From the NCBI GenBank assembly GCA_041583495.1, contig JBFHFS010000085.1:1-16797 (forward strand): DNA of 16,797 nucleotides, given 5' to 3'. Of this stretch, positions 1 through 8,606 are shown piece by piece. Position 1 is the first letter of the stretch. Each line of letters begins with the position of its first letter. A program made the translations under genes and the position numbers. This stretch comes from JBFHFS01 sp041583495. GTDB lineage: Bacteria > Bacteroidota > Bacteroidia > Bacteroidales > Marinilabiliaceae. Below the pieces are notes generated by a model that was not told the origin of the DNA, searched no databases, and was given only the letters and a program-made list of their open reading frames with translations.

Positions 1-770
1 TAATGAAGATTCACAAAAAAAGGTTGCCCCGACACTTCGGGGTTATTTCGCTTCATAAAATCAATGGCTTCATCGGTCAGTCGGTCGGTTAACCATTCAT
101 CTCCTTCTTTGTCTTCTATAAAGGGATTTTTAAAGGGAGCTCTGTACCCTCCGCTTTCCGATTTATACCCTTGTGAGTACCCACGGGCAGGATCTCCCCA
201 CCAGGTTCCTCCCACATTTTCGTGAAATCCACGGCCCTGGGGATAATATTGCCGGTAGTCTTCTTTATGTTTGGCCACCCAGCTGGTATCGCCATTATCA
301 GGTTGTTTTAGAGGCAGTATAAAAGGATAATCCTTTTCCTCTTCCGGGTATGGACCCACGATGTGCCATTTCCCCAAATGAATCAATTTATATCCGGCCT
401 TGTTTAACGGTTCGCCATAAACCGGGTGCTCGTGGCCAACCGTCCAGCGCGAGAAAATATTATGCTGGTTATCGCCACGCTCCAATACCGGAACCGTATA
501 CACTCCCGTTCTGAACGATTGACGACCCGTTAGGAGTGCTGTTCGTGAAGGAGAACAAGTTGGATACATATAGGCATCGGAGAAAACAAGGCTTTCCTTG
601 GCTAATTGATCCAGGTTGGGGGTTTCGAACCATTGGCTGCCCATAAAGCCCACATCCTGCCATCCCAGATCATCGGCCATAATGAAAATGATGTTTGGCT
701 TTTCTTTTTTGACACAGGATGACAAGGCCCAAAAACCGACAAATATAAAAGTTAGTAATTTGATTTTCAT
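1..770 (-). CDS. S1-type sulfatase lipoprotein, 3' end beyond the left edge
   Basis: Seen: an ATG at 770 opens a frame that stays open to base 1, giving 256 N-terminal residues; the C-terminal part lies outside the window. It starts with a lipoprotein signal (hydrophobic stretch, then L-S-S-C19). Metal-binding D33-D34 sits in I-M-A-D-D-L-G, the formylglycine precursor is C72 in C-S-P-S-R-T-A-L-L-T-G-R, and the sulfate-binding G-K-W-H is at K134/H136. Family knowledge: formylglycine-dependent S1 sulfatases remove sulfate esters, here presumably from a glycan. The start lies 33 bp after the GH172 stop, so the two are probably co-transcribed and may act on the same oligosaccharide. The sulfate position and sugar cannot be read from sequence. 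Activation needs a formylglycine-generating or anSME-type enzyme, which is not in the window. Confidence 0.93.
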   Translation of the reverse strand, partial: MKIKLLTFIFVGFWALSSCVKKEKPNIIFIMADDLGWQDVGFMGSQWFETPNLDQLAKESLVFSDAYMYPTCSPSRTALLTGRQSFRTGVYTVPVLERGDNQHNIFSRWTVGHEHPVYGEPLNKAGYKLIHLGKWHIVGPYPEEEKDYPFILPLKQPDNGDTSWVAKHKEDYRQYYPQGRGFHENVGGTWWGDPARGYSQGYKSESGGYRAPFKNPFIEDKEGDEWLTDRLTDEAIDFMKRNNPEVSGQPFFVNLH

Positions 771-803
771 TGGTTTAAATGATCGCAGACTTTTAAGCAC
801 TGG

Positions 804-2456
804 TTAATTCATCATTTCTTCAGGCCAAGGAGGCATATTGATGACTTCTTTCGGATCCGGAATTCTGTTTGATGAGGTTTCTGCATCCCCATACCAATAG
901 ATTCCTACGCCGTAGGCCATATCGCAATCGGTCCAGCTCCACACTTCCATATCCAATTGAAGGGAAGTGGCAAAGGGCATCACATCCAGCGAACGGGTGC
1001 GTGTTTCCGTGCTGTATCCTTTGGTGTTACGTTCAAACTCTGTGGTCTTTCGGTTTAATTTATTGTACACATAACAGCGTGGCTGTGCATGAAAGGGATG
1101 TTCGTAGAAATCAGTACTCATGCCGCCCCATGAATAGCCATAATAATCTTCCGTTCCGGTGCCAAAGAGGGAAGGAAAATCTTCGCCATCGACCCATATT
1201 TTTTCATCTCCTTCGCCCCACCATTTCTCCACGGGATTCATGATGGTGAGTGCATCGCCAACATATACCCCCCGGCCTTTAAGTGTAATATAATTCCAGT
1301 CGGAGAAGGGGCGGGTAGGCACGGGATATTGTCCCCGCCAGGCCGCATTAAAATAAAGGCTGTTTTCATCCCAGTTCCAATCCCCAACCACTGTTTCCAA
1401 TTGAACCGTAACAGGGTTTTGCCCCAGGTTCAGGATCGATACTTTTGCCGACTCCCGATAAGGCATCACCCACCGACAGGACAGGGTGCCATCCTCGGCA
1501 ACGGTGCGATACCATCCCTGGAAGGGGTTAAGCCCAATTCCGGAACCAAAAAAATCACCCACCGGGCACCAAACCGTTTGTTGTCCGTCGAATTCCATTT
1601 TAAGGATAACCGTGCGCATTACCGTGGAATCGGCATAACTGCCAAGTTTAAGCGAAAGGTTACGTATTGCTGAAGTGCCCTTGGGTAAATCAACCGTTTT
1701 CTCCTCATTTTGGGCCAGGGTTTCCTTCAATTTTATGGGTTCACCCTCCCCGGTAATTTTCGGATCTAACAAAGTTTCACAAACCCGGCTGATTTGACCT
1801 TCCGCCTGAGTAAAGTCTTCCATCGAGAAAGTTTTTACGGCGGTCCCTTCGGGATACTCCCTATAGGTAAATTGGTAGAAAAAGGGGCGTTCCGTTACGG
1901 TAACCTTACAACTTTTTGCGTAAGGAATGGGAAAAAAGGATACCGCCGAGCGTAATGATTTATGCGCCAATGGAAAGGGAAACAGTCCGGTTCCGTTTAA
2001 AAGACCCAACATATTTCCAACAAGAACAGGCTCGGTGGCTCCATCAAGGTAAAATTTTATGATGCTATTGGTCGTTGGTTTCTTTGAATTTCGAAAAGGC
2101 ATCCAGGTGCGGACAACGGCCCCGGGACCCTGGTGGTCCATGAGTACCCATTCTCTCTGTCCATTATTCTCTTCAATCCTGATAAAATTACTATCGTTCT
2201 CATTCGAATTAAAATCCTTATTGACAAACCATCCTACAGAATCTTCAGGACTTACGGAAGCCCGGTTATAACTGCTTGCCTGTTTTAATCGGAAATCAGT
2301 AACCGGGTATTTGGCCACGGCATCGCGGTTGACCATCTCATTTAAAAGAGATTCGAGACTAATCTTCTTGTCTTGCTGAGAACATGACGTTAAGCTAATA
2401 ACAGCAATGGTTATCAGATTTAAAATCAAGAACGTTTTTTTGATTAGATTTTTCAT
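804..2456 (-). CDS. GH172 (DUF2961) glycoside hydrolase lipoprotein
   Basis: Seen: 550 residues with a lipoprotein signal ending L-T-S-C25. The DUF2961 signatures are present: D-H-x-G-P-G-A-V-V-R-T-W near residue 108, then G-E-G-D-E followed by D-G-E and G-T-G-T-E-D-Y-Y-G. Family knowledge: DUF2961 proteins form GH172, which includes difructose-anhydride synthases/hydrolases and alpha-D-arabinofuranosidases, built from jelly-roll domains and working as oligomers. As I recall, the catalytic pair of the Bifidobacterium enzyme is two Glu 21 residues apart; here E415 (G-E-G-D) and E436 (G-T-E-D) have exactly that spacing. The catalytic region sits far toward the C-terminus, so the N-terminal and middle part is longer than in the shortest members. 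The substrate here is unknown. A 384-bp repeat-rich gap precedes it, and the next sulfatase begins 33 bp after its stop. Confidence 0.88.
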   Translation of the reverse strand: MKNLIKKTFLILNLITIAVISLTSCSQQDKKISLESLLNEMVNRDAVAKYPVTDFRLKQASSYNRASVSPEDSVGWFVNKDFNSNENDSNFIRIEENNGQREWVLMDHQGPGAVVRTWMPFRNSKKPTTNSIIKFYLDGATEPVLVGNMLGLLNGTGLFPFPLAHKSLRSAVSFFPIPYAKSCKVTVTERPFFYQFTYREYPEGTAVKTFSMEDFTQAEGQISRVCETLLDPKITGEGEPIKLKETLAQNEEKTVDLPKGTSAIRNLSLKLGSYADSTVMRTVILKMEFDGQQTVWCPVGDFFGSGIGLNPFQGWYRTVAEDGTLSCRWVMPYRESAKVSILNLGQNPVTVQLETVVGDWNWDENSLYFNAAWRGQYPVPTRPFSDWNYITLKGRGVYVGDALTIMNPVEKWWGEGDEKIWVDGEDFPSLFGTGTEDYYGYSWGGMSTDFYEHPFHAQPRCYVYNKLNRKTTEFERNTKGYSTETRTRSLDVMPFATSLQLDMEVWSWTDCDMAYGVGIYWYGDAETSSNRIPDPKEVINMPPWPEEMMN

Positions 2457-2530
2457 CCTATTTGTTTAAGTTTCTTATTAACTATTGTCCGGTAAAATTT
2501 CTTTTCAAAAAAAGCTTCATATTTTGTCTC

Positions 2531-2570
2531 AAGCCGACGGGCTTTTCATTTTTGCCTACAGCAGCAAAAA
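2531..2570. repeat. Two adjacent small hairpins
   Basis: Seen on the + strand: AAGCC-GACG-GGCTT (2531-2544), then TTTTTGC (2549-2555) pairing with GCAAAAA (2564-2570) across an 8-base loop. The first is followed by a T-rich run on the + strand, but no + strand gene ends here, so a terminator role is unlikely. They border the long palindrome and may belong to the same repetitive intergenic element. Confidence 0.5.
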
Positions 2571-2594
2571 CGAAACAAAAAATGCCGCCACTGA

Positions 2595-2761
2595 CATGAA
2601 AAAGCTAAAAATCAGCACTCTTCGCTAAAAGAAAAGAACTCTCCCGAGCTGAGTTTTTGTGGTTTTTGGTAGAACCCAAAAACCTACAAAACTAAAATCG
2701 GGATCAAACAGCTTTTCTTTTTTTACGCTTCGTTTTCTGATTTTATTAACGCTTTTGCATG
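2595..2761. repeat. Long imperfect palindrome, about 167 bp
   Basis: Seen: a central hairpin GGTTTTTGG (2661-2669)/CCAAAAACC (2676-2684) with loop TAGAAC. Around it are TTTTGT (2655-2660) against ACAAAA (2686-2691), TCCCGA (2642-2647) against TCGGGA (2698-2703), GAAAAG against CTTTTC, AAATCAG against CTGATTT, and CATG-A-AAAAGC at 2595 against GCTTTT-G-CATG ending at 2761. Pairings keep the same order out to both ends, with small bulges and unequal spacers. This ordered nested symmetry suggests one mobile or repetitive unit (MITE- or REP-like) or a long structured RNA, rather than chance A/T-rich pairing. It lies between the esterase and GH172 genes. Confidence 0.65.
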
Positions 2762-2840
2762 AAGGTGGATTCCTAGGCCATTATATACACCCACCACATA
2801 TGACAATATAATGATTCAACTTAAGGGAAAATCCAAAATT

Positions 2841-3560
2841 TTACCAGGACGCAAAATTTCTTATTAACCGAATGGCTTTTTCGGCAAAACGCTTTCCCAT
2901 GACAACATAGCCTTCTGACGACATGTGCAAATCATTATTTATCTCTATCCCGTTACTGTTCACCCCATCATTTAAATCATCGGTATTAATCCAATCAAAG
3001 CGATCATTAGATCCGGCCACTTTAACCTGAATATCTCTGATCATAGTCCAATGAGGGTATTTTTCATTCACCAAATCATAATCGCTTAACCGGCCAATTA
3101 CGAAGTTTACATCCTTACGATCCAAATCAGTACTCAACTGGTTGTAAAGACCTAATAAGCTCTCCTGGTAAACTTCTCCATGTTTCTCTTTCGCATCACG
3201 TTCACCTTGCATCCAAATAAACGTTACGGTTGCTATTTTTTCATTTTCCATGGCCTGAAACACTTTAACCATCAAAGAATCATACAAATCGGCTTGCGCT
3301 TTGGGTTCTTCTCCTACGGATGGTTTCCAATCGCGATACCAGCGTCTTATGGGTTGACCGCCCATGGCATCTTTAACCACAATAATGTTCTCTGCGCCAA
3401 ATTCAGCTTCCATTGCCGGGGTAAACGACTCCTCAGGATTTAACCGAGCCATGTTAGATTGTCCTGAAAGAATAAACAAATGTTTTCCTTGCGGCTTTGG
3501 GGCACTGCAGGCAAATACAGAGGCTAGTAAAACACTTAAAATAAATAGGTTAAACTTCAT
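2841..3560 (-). CDS. SASA/SGNH-type carbohydrate acetylesterase lipoprotein
   Basis: Seen: 239 residues, lipoprotein signal ending V-F-A-C18, then the SGNH block I motif S-G-Q-S-N-M with candidate nucleophile S35. A block W-M-Q-G-E-R-D-A lies near the middle, and the C-terminal N-D-L-H-M-S-S-E-G-Y supplies candidate D210 and H212. Family knowledge: this pattern fits the sialate O-acetylesterase-like (SASA, DUF303) clan of small serine esterases that remove acetyl groups from sugars. Inference: it deacetylates the same polysaccharide that the neighbouring sulfatases desulfate, probably in the periplasm. It starts 38 bp after the upstream sulfatase stop, as the last gene of that block. The exact carbohydrate-esterase family is not certain. 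Confidence 0.85.
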   Translation of the reverse strand: MKFNLFILSVLLASVFACSAPKPQGKHLFILSGQSNMARLNPEESFTPAMEAEFGAENIIVVKDAMGGQPIRRWYRDWKPSVGEEPKAQADLYDSLMVKVFQAMENEKIATVTFIWMQGERDAKEKHGEVYQESLLGLYNQLSTDLDRKDVNFVIGRLSDYDLVNEKYPHWTMIRDIQVKVAGSNDRFDWINTDDLNDGVNSNGIEINNDLHMSSEGYVVMGKRFAEKAIRLIRNFASW

Positions 3561-3598
3561 AATCTTTAATTATTTAAAATTTTATATGTTCTTCTATT

Positions 3599-5152
3599 TT
3601 AATTTATACCTTCCAGTGGAAGATAAGTTGCCAGAATCTCTTCCATTTCCTTAACGATTTCAGGATATTGGTTATAAAGGTTGGTCGTTTGCGCCATATC
3701 CGTTTCCAGGTTATAGAGTTGTGCCGGAGGAGCGTCTTTCTTTATTTTTCCATTTTCAATATCACTGTTTGCTCTTCCGGTAAAGGTAACTGCCGCGGGA
3801 CCTCCAAAAGCATGGGCACCCGGTTTTTTAGAGGCGAATCCCCCGCCCCCCTGTGCCCCAATGTACATCCATTGGTCTTTACGAATGGCGAGGTGTGCCC
3901 TGTTAATGGCAGCAAGAAGCACTTCGTTTCTTAATTGCTTATTGGTACCCCCGGTAATGGCCTCAAGCATGTTTTTACTATCCTGTCCCTGGCCTTCGTC
4001 AAGCGATTGATTGGAAAGGGCAGCGAAGGTAGCGAGCATATCAACATTACAAATCAGCTGATCAGAAACCGATCCAGCCTTTGTTTGCCCGGGCCAGCGT
4101 ACGATAAATGGAATCCGGTGTCCGCCCTCCCAGGCATCAAATTTGAACCCTAACAAATCCCCATTTAACCGGTGTCCTTGTCCCCAGGCTTTTTGACCCG
4201 TAGCATTAAACATTCCGCCATTGTCGCTGGTGAAAATTACCAAGGTATTTTCTGCGACCCCCATATCTTCCAGTGTCTGCATAACTTCTCCGACGATCCA
4301 ATCGAGTTCGTGCACAAAATCACCATACAATCCACATTTACTGGTTCCCACAAACTGCGGTGCGGGGGTAAAGGGATGGTGGATATTGGTGGGTGCATAA
4401 TACAGGAAGAAAGGCTCGTCTGTTTGTGCTTTCATCCAGGCCAGAGCTTTCTCTTTTAAATGCGTGCCCACTTCTTCATCCACATATAATTCGTGGGCTT
4501 TATCCGCCCCACCAATGGCATCGAGATTCATCTTTTCGAAAACCTCCTTTGTTTTTGCTTTTTTTCCATAAACAAACGGATCGTCTTCTGCAAAGCCAAC
4601 CACATGATGGTTTTCTACATAAACAAAGGGAGGATGGCTGTTCACCACCGGCACCCCATAATAATAGTCGAAGCCCAATTCGTTAGGCCCCGGAGTCAAT
4701 GGCTTATTCCAGTCAACGGGTTCTGTATTACCAAAACCAAGGTGCCATTTACCGATACAGGCGGTTGCATACCCGGCCTTTTTAAGTACCGAAGCGATGG
4801 TTTCTTTTTGTGTATCGATTACCAGTTTATGTTCCAGGAATATAGGACTATACAGGTTTCCCTGGCGTACAGGATATTCCCCGGTAATCAGGGCATACCT
4901 CGAAGGGCTGCAAACAGCAGATGCAGAATGGGCATCGGTAAACATCCGACCGTCCTTTGCGAGTTGGTCGATATTTGGGGTTTGCAAGTGGGTGGCACCA
5001 TAACAACCAAGGTCACCATATCCCAGGTCGTCGGCATTTATTAAAACAATATTTGGAAGGGGCTGCTTTTTATCGGTGGTCGAACAACTTTGACCCAAGG
5101 TTATGATTAGGGCTATTCCAATATTTAGCCAGATGGTTTTAAAAAACTTCAT
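3599..5152 (-). CDS. S1-type sulfatase lipoprotein (paralog of the one at 8607-10187)
   Basis: Seen: 517 residues, lipoprotein signal ending G-Q-S-C23. The active site is complete: D41-D42 in N-A-D-D-L-G-Y-G-D, formylglycine precursor C81 in C-S-P-S-R-Y-A-L-I-T-G-E, G-K-W-H at K135/H137, and metal ligands D310-N311 in T-S-D-N-G-G. The C-terminal subdomain ends with the usual A-Q-L-Y-N-L and T-T-N-L-Y block, so length and architecture are full. Family knowledge: arylsulfatase-like S1 enzymes acting on sulfated sugars. It is clearly related along its whole length to the protein at 8607-10187, sharing S-A-S-A-V-C, N-K-P-L, D-Q-L-I-C-N-V-D-M-L and the region near residue 460, so one arose by duplication of the other. 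It starts 32 bp after the previous sulfatase stop. The specific substrate is not assignable. Confidence 0.95.
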   Translation of the reverse strand: MKFFKTIWLNIGIALIITLGQSCSTTDKKQPLPNIVLINADDLGYGDLGCYGATHLQTPNIDQLAKDGRMFTDAHSASAVCSPSRYALITGEYPVRQGNLYSPIFLEHKLVIDTQKETIASVLKKAGYATACIGKWHLGFGNTEPVDWNKPLTPGPNELGFDYYYGVPVVNSHPPFVYVENHHVVGFAEDDPFVYGKKAKTKEVFEKMNLDAIGGADKAHELYVDEEVGTHLKEKALAWMKAQTDEPFFLYYAPTNIHHPFTPAPQFVGTSKCGLYGDFVHELDWIVGEVMQTLEDMGVAENTLVIFTSDNGGMFNATGQKAWGQGHRLNGDLLGFKFDAWEGGHRIPFIVRWPGQTKAGSVSDQLICNVDMLATFAALSNQSLDEGQGQDSKNMLEAITGGTNKQLRNEVLLAAINRAHLAIRKDQWMYIGAQGGGGFASKKPGAHAFGGPAAVTFTGRANSDIENGKIKKDAPPAQLYNLETDMAQTTNLYNQYPEIVKEMEEILATYLPLEGIN

Positions 5153-5184
5153 TGATCATTCATTTTAAAAATTTCTGACTGATG

Positions 5185-6687
5185 CTAATGGGTATCTCTT
5201 GCCCGGTAATGCGGACTCCCCTTAAGCCATTCATAGTCTTTGTACTGGTATTCATCTTTATCGCCCTCTGCTTCAGCAAGGGGCACCCAAAGAGGTGATT
5301 GACTGGATTGGTTCAATTCGTTCCATCGGGCTAACATTTCCTTTACCCTTCCTGGCTGATTCCGGGATAAATCGGTAGTTTCAGCCAGGTCCTCTTTCAG
5401 GTTAAACAGTTGTACCTTTTCATTTTGAACAATCAACTTATAGTCGCCCACCCGCAGTACGCCACTGTTTTCATTGTAATTTCTGCCAATACGCCAGAAT
5501 AGCTCTTCGTGTGGAACCTCTTTCGACTGACCGGTAATATAAGAGGAAATATCTACCCCGTCCAAATTTATATTTGATAAATCGCCTCCTGCAAGAGCCA
5601 CCGACGTTGCACCAATATCGAGGGTCGTTACCGGAGCCTCCAAAACAGTACCTGGTTTCACATGTCCCGGCCAGCTCACCACAAAAGGCACCCTAAGTCC
5701 GCCCTCATAGCTGTCCCATTTGGCACCGCGCAGCGGACGGTTATCACTGGTGCGTTTCATGCCCCCATTATCGCTTAAAAACCAAACAATGGTATTTTCA
5801 GAGAGTTCCAGGTGTTCAAGTGTTTCCATCAGCTTCCCGACTCCTTTATCAAATTCATAAGTCATTGCTGCGTAAATAGAACGAATTTCGGGTTTCACTC
5901 CTGGAATTTTGGTCCTTTCTTCCGATGGAAACATGGCAATGGTTTCTTCAGGTGCTTCCATATATTCATGCGGCGCATTGTACGACATAAAAAGGAAAAA
6001 GGGTTTATCCTTATTCTTTTGAATAAATGAAACACCCAGGTCGGTTAATTCGTGCGTCAAATACTGGTTCCATTCAATTGGTTCATAGTTATGTATCATG
6101 GGCATAGTATGATGCATATCGCGCATTCCCCAGGGTTTAGGCATTTCGGTATACTTTCCCTTATACGATGGGTGTTCCATGGGATAATAGAGATGTCCCC
6201 CACTTAGGAAACCGTACCAATCATCATACCCCATCTGGTTGGGATGCTGGTGAGGGGCGGTACCCATGTGCCATTTGCCAACCCCACCGGTGACATAACC
6301 CTGCTCCTGCATATATTTGGCAACGGTTTTTACCGTTGAAGGAAGTCCCTGTTTGGGATCAAGTGGCGCTCCGGGATTTCCATACCAGCCAAAAGAAGAT
6401 TGCATGCGCCCGGTAATAAATCCTGCGCGCGAGGGGCCACACATGGGGCCGGTAACATATCCGGATGAAAATATGGCCCCGTTTTCAGCCAGCTTATCGA
6501 TATGTGGCGTGGGAATATCTTTACAACCATTGTAGCCCACATCGGCGTAGCCTAAATCGTCGGCCATTATAACCACCACATTGGGAAGGGCCTGGACCTG
6601 ACGTTTGGTTTGTTTCACACAACCAATTCCGGACAAAGTCAAGGAAATAGCACCCAACACTAAGCTTTTTGAATAATTAAATTTCAT
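5185..6687 (-). CDS. S1-type sulfatase lipoprotein
   Basis: Seen: 500 residues from the ATG at 6687; a GTG two codons upstream (6693) is possible, but the ATG gives a normal signal peptide. The lipobox is S-G-I-G-C23. Active site: D-D in M-A-D-D-L-G-Y-A-D, formylglycine precursor C83 in C-G-P-S-R-A-G-F-I-T-G-R, G-K-W-H-M-G at K138/H140, and D306-N307 in L-S-D-N-G-G. The C-terminal region carries L-F-N-L-K-E-D-L-A-E-T-T-D-L, the usual S1 tail. It is not a close paralog of the other sulfatases here (different spacing after the FGly motif and a G-G-H-L-Y-Y segment), suggesting another sulfate position. It lies 52 bp after the fucosidase and 32 bp before the next sulfatase, so it is probably co-transcribed with both. 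Confidence 0.95.
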   Translation of the reverse strand: MKFNYSKSLVLGAISLTLSGIGCVKQTKRQVQALPNVVVIMADDLGYADVGYNGCKDIPTPHIDKLAENGAIFSSGYVTGPMCGPSRAGFITGRMQSSFGWYGNPGAPLDPKQGLPSTVKTVAKYMQEQGYVTGGVGKWHMGTAPHQHPNQMGYDDWYGFLSGGHLYYPMEHPSYKGKYTEMPKPWGMRDMHHTMPMIHNYEPIEWNQYLTHELTDLGVSFIQKNKDKPFFLFMSYNAPHEYMEAPEETIAMFPSEERTKIPGVKPEIRSIYAAMTYEFDKGVGKLMETLEHLELSENTIVWFLSDNGGMKRTSDNRPLRGAKWDSYEGGLRVPFVVSWPGHVKPGTVLEAPVTTLDIGATSVALAGGDLSNINLDGVDISSYITGQSKEVPHEELFWRIGRNYNENSGVLRVGDYKLIVQNEKVQLFNLKEDLAETTDLSRNQPGRVKEMLARWNELNQSSQSPLWVPLAEAEGDKDEYQYKDYEWLKGSPHYRARDTH

Positions 6688-6739
6688 GGGCACACAGTTC
6701 TATATGTCAGCAACAAAAGGGTACTATTTTTTGATTTTT

Positions 6740-8359
6740 TCACCTCTCTTCAGATTGAACATTCCCGTCCAGATCCACTTTTTTTGTTCCCTTAAAGGCC
6801 TTCTCAGCATCGGTTTGAATGGCATTAGGATGATGTTGCTCCTGGGTGGTAACGATCTCAAAAGACCATGCATACTTACTGATTCCGAGGTCTGAGGGGG
6901 GGATAATCTTTAAGCCATCAACTGTCATCTCCCAGTCTGTTTTTGCATTAGATCCAAGCAAACTTACCGATTCAACCTGCTCTATATTCCATCCGGCGGT
7001 GGCTTCAATAACGAAAGGGGCAACAGGGTCGGCACATTTAATAGCGTACAATTTTTTTCCATTAGTGGTAAACGAGAGCATTTCATTTGGCTGTTGATTT
7101 ACTTTCCAGTAGCGTGAACCATAAATAGCTGGCCCATTTATTTTTAGCCAGTCACCCATGGCCTTCAGTCGCTCCACCTGTTCAGGTACCAAAGTCCCAT
7201 CGGCCTTTGGTCCAATGTTTATCAGGAAATTGCCATTGCGGCTAATCACTTCTACCATTTCATGGATAACACCTTCCACACTTTTGTAGGTATCGCCTTC
7301 CAGATAGCCAAATGAAGTTCCAAAGGTGGTACAGCTCTGCCATTTGGGGCCGATTACTTCCAGCTTGAGATTATCCTTCTCCAGACAGCCAACCCCATCG
7401 GGCCAGTTGCGGTTGGCGCCTTTATTATTCACATACACCGCCTGGCCATTAGCTGCCCCGTTGTTCATAAAATCAGTAATCATGCCGCGTACCTGATCAT
7501 CGAAATATTTGATGACCGGCTTGGCCTTTCCTTTTCTTACATTGTTGCCATCGCGGGTATAAATGGGGAAGTCGTCCATCCACAGCATGTCGGGATGGTA
7601 TTTTTCCTGGATTTCTTTCCAGCGGGCTACGTATTCATCCACGGCTTCTTTGCTAAAACCAAAGGGACCATAGAGCAATTCGGCTTCCGGGACACGCTTG
7701 ATTTCTTCAAGAATATCGGGGCGCGGTTGTGCGTTAACAACATACTTTTGTGTGGTAAAAAAACTTGTATGCCTCTCACGGTGATACGAGGGAGCATATT
7801 TTAACCCCTGAGCACGCACAGCTTTCCCGAGGTCGCCCACCAGATCGCGTTTGGGGCCCATGTCAACGGCATTCCAGGGGGTAAGGTCCGAGTCCCAGTT
7901 GGCCCATCCATCGTGGTGTTCAGCAGTAAGAACCACATATTTAGCACCCACTTGGGCAAACAACGTTGCCCATTCATCCGGGTTCCAGTTTTCAGCCGTA
8001 AACTCTGGTATTATGTCCTTGTACCCAAATTCAGGAGGTTTAGCCCCCCACCGTTCTTGCATATAGGGGTAATAATGGGTTGAATCTTCATAAAAAAGTT
8101 TGGGTACATGCTCGGCATAGCCACGTCCTCCCTTACGGTAGCCTATGGCGCTGTAGGGCCCCCAATGAATAAAAATACCTATTTTGCCATCCTCGAACCA
8201 GGCAGGGACCGGCATCTTTTGCAGGGACTCCCAACTGCCGTCGTAAGGAGGATTTTGCTCATCTACTTTTTTGTTTCCTGAATGACACGCCGCCACTGTT
8301 AAAAACAATAACGCTGTTAAACTTTTCCCTAAACTTATCCACCTCCTGTTTATGGTCAT
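6740..8359 (-). CDS. GH29 alpha-L-fucosidase lipoprotein
   Basis: Seen: 539 residues, lipoprotein signal ending V-A-A-C25. GH29 hallmarks: W-F-E-D-G-K-I-G-I-F-I-H-W-G near residue 55, A-K-Y-V-V-L-T-A-E-H-H-D-G-W around residues 140-150, and D-M-L-W-M-D-D-F at 258-264, where D262 is the likely nucleophile. N-G-N-F-L-I-N-I-G-P closes the barrel, followed by a beta-sandwich C-terminal domain. Family knowledge: GH29 enzymes release terminal alpha-L-fucose with retention of configuration. The family is the strongest clue that the target glycan contains fucose. The acid/base residue varies in GH29 and I cannot place it. Upstream is a 247-bp gap with a TATCTTTG box; downstream two sulfatases follow closely, so fucose release and desulfation are probably co-expressed. 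Confidence 0.95.
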   Translation of the reverse strand: MTINRRWISLGKSLTALLFLTVAACHSGNKKVDEQNPPYDGSWESLQKMPVPAWFEDGKIGIFIHWGPYSAIGYRKGGRGYAEHVPKLFYEDSTHYYPYMQERWGAKPPEFGYKDIIPEFTAENWNPDEWATLFAQVGAKYVVLTAEHHDGWANWDSDLTPWNAVDMGPKRDLVGDLGKAVRAQGLKYAPSYHRERHTSFFTTQKYVVNAQPRPDILEEIKRVPEAELLYGPFGFSKEAVDEYVARWKEIQEKYHPDMLWMDDFPIYTRDGNNVRKGKAKPVIKYFDDQVRGMITDFMNNGAANGQAVYVNNKGANRNWPDGVGCLEKDNLKLEVIGPKWQSCTTFGTSFGYLEGDTYKSVEGVIHEMVEVISRNGNFLINIGPKADGTLVPEQVERLKAMGDWLKINGPAIYGSRYWKVNQQPNEMLSFTTNGKKLYAIKCADPVAPFVIEATAGWNIEQVESVSLLGSNAKTDWEMTVDGLKIIPPSDLGISKYAWSFEIVTTQEQHHPNAIQTDAEKAFKGTKKVDLDGNVQSEER

Positions 8360-8428
8360 TTTCGCTTATATTAATTCCTCTGTATATAATTCTCTTTCAA
8401 TTGCCATCAACCTGTCTCGTCAAAGCGG

Positions 8429-8447
8429 AATAACCTGCCCGGTTATT
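8429..8447. repeat. Perfect inverted repeat in the fucosidase leader
   Basis: Seen: AATAACC (8429-8435), 5-base loop, GGTTATT (8441-8447). No T-tract follows on the minus strand, so it is not a typical terminator. It lies between the predicted promoter and the fucosidase start. It could be an operator, a leader hairpin, or a degraded copy of the TTGAATAACC-type repeats at 11843-12044. Confidence 0.4.
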
Positions 8448-8523
8448 TATACTGGGGCTTGTTTCCTATTTCTAAAATCCTAAAAACCAATTCCCACTTC
8501 TGCCGATCACCCTGGCAAGATAG

Positions 8524-8531
8524 CAAAGATA
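8524..8531 (-). promoter_or_regulatory. Candidate Bacteroidota -7 box (TATCTTTG)
   Basis: Seen on the minus strand: TATCTTTG, a perfect match to the TAnnTTTG -7 consensus known for Bacteroidota sigma-ABfr promoters. No convincing -33 TTTG element stands at the usual distance. Transcription from here would give a leader of roughly 160 nt before the fucosidase ATG at 8359. Confidence 0.4.
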
Positions 8532-8606
8532 CCCACCTTTCGGTTCTGTTTAATTTCTAACAATTACCTCTTGCGTTTTTTTCACAAAGGAATTGTTCAA
8601 AGGCAT

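Larger units (their letters stand above)
2457..2840. other. 384-bp intergenic region rich in hairpins
   Basis: No credible gene lies here on either strand. The region holds two small hairpins (2531-2570) and a long imperfect palindrome (2595-2761), listed separately. The GH172 leader next to 2456 is A/T-rich with no clear Shine-Dalgarno motif. A TAnnTTTG match on the minus strand at 2687-2694 falls inside a palindrome arm and is probably chance. The spacing is far larger than the 32-52 bp inside the neighbouring gene blocks, so this is a likely operon boundary. Confidence 0.6.
8360..8606. other. 247-bp intergenic leader of the fucosidase gene
   Basis: No gene found. It holds a minus-strand TATCTTTG promoter candidate (8524-8531) and a 7-bp-stem inverted repeat (8429-8447), both listed. 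No clear intrinsic terminator for the upstream sulfatase is visible. The gap is much larger than the others in the block and probably marks an operon start. Confidence 0.5.

Noticed and set aside
2531..2553. Intrinsic terminator on the plus strand
   Set aside because: The stem is only 5 bp, the T-run is broken, and no plus-strand gene ends there.
2687..2694. Minus-strand TAGTTTTG promoter box
   Set aside because: It is embedded in the palindrome arm and explained by that symmetry.
4493..5044. 183-residue plus-strand ORF opposite a sulfatase
   Set aside because: Low-complexity antisense shadow of a strongly supported sulfatase gene; no recognisable domain.
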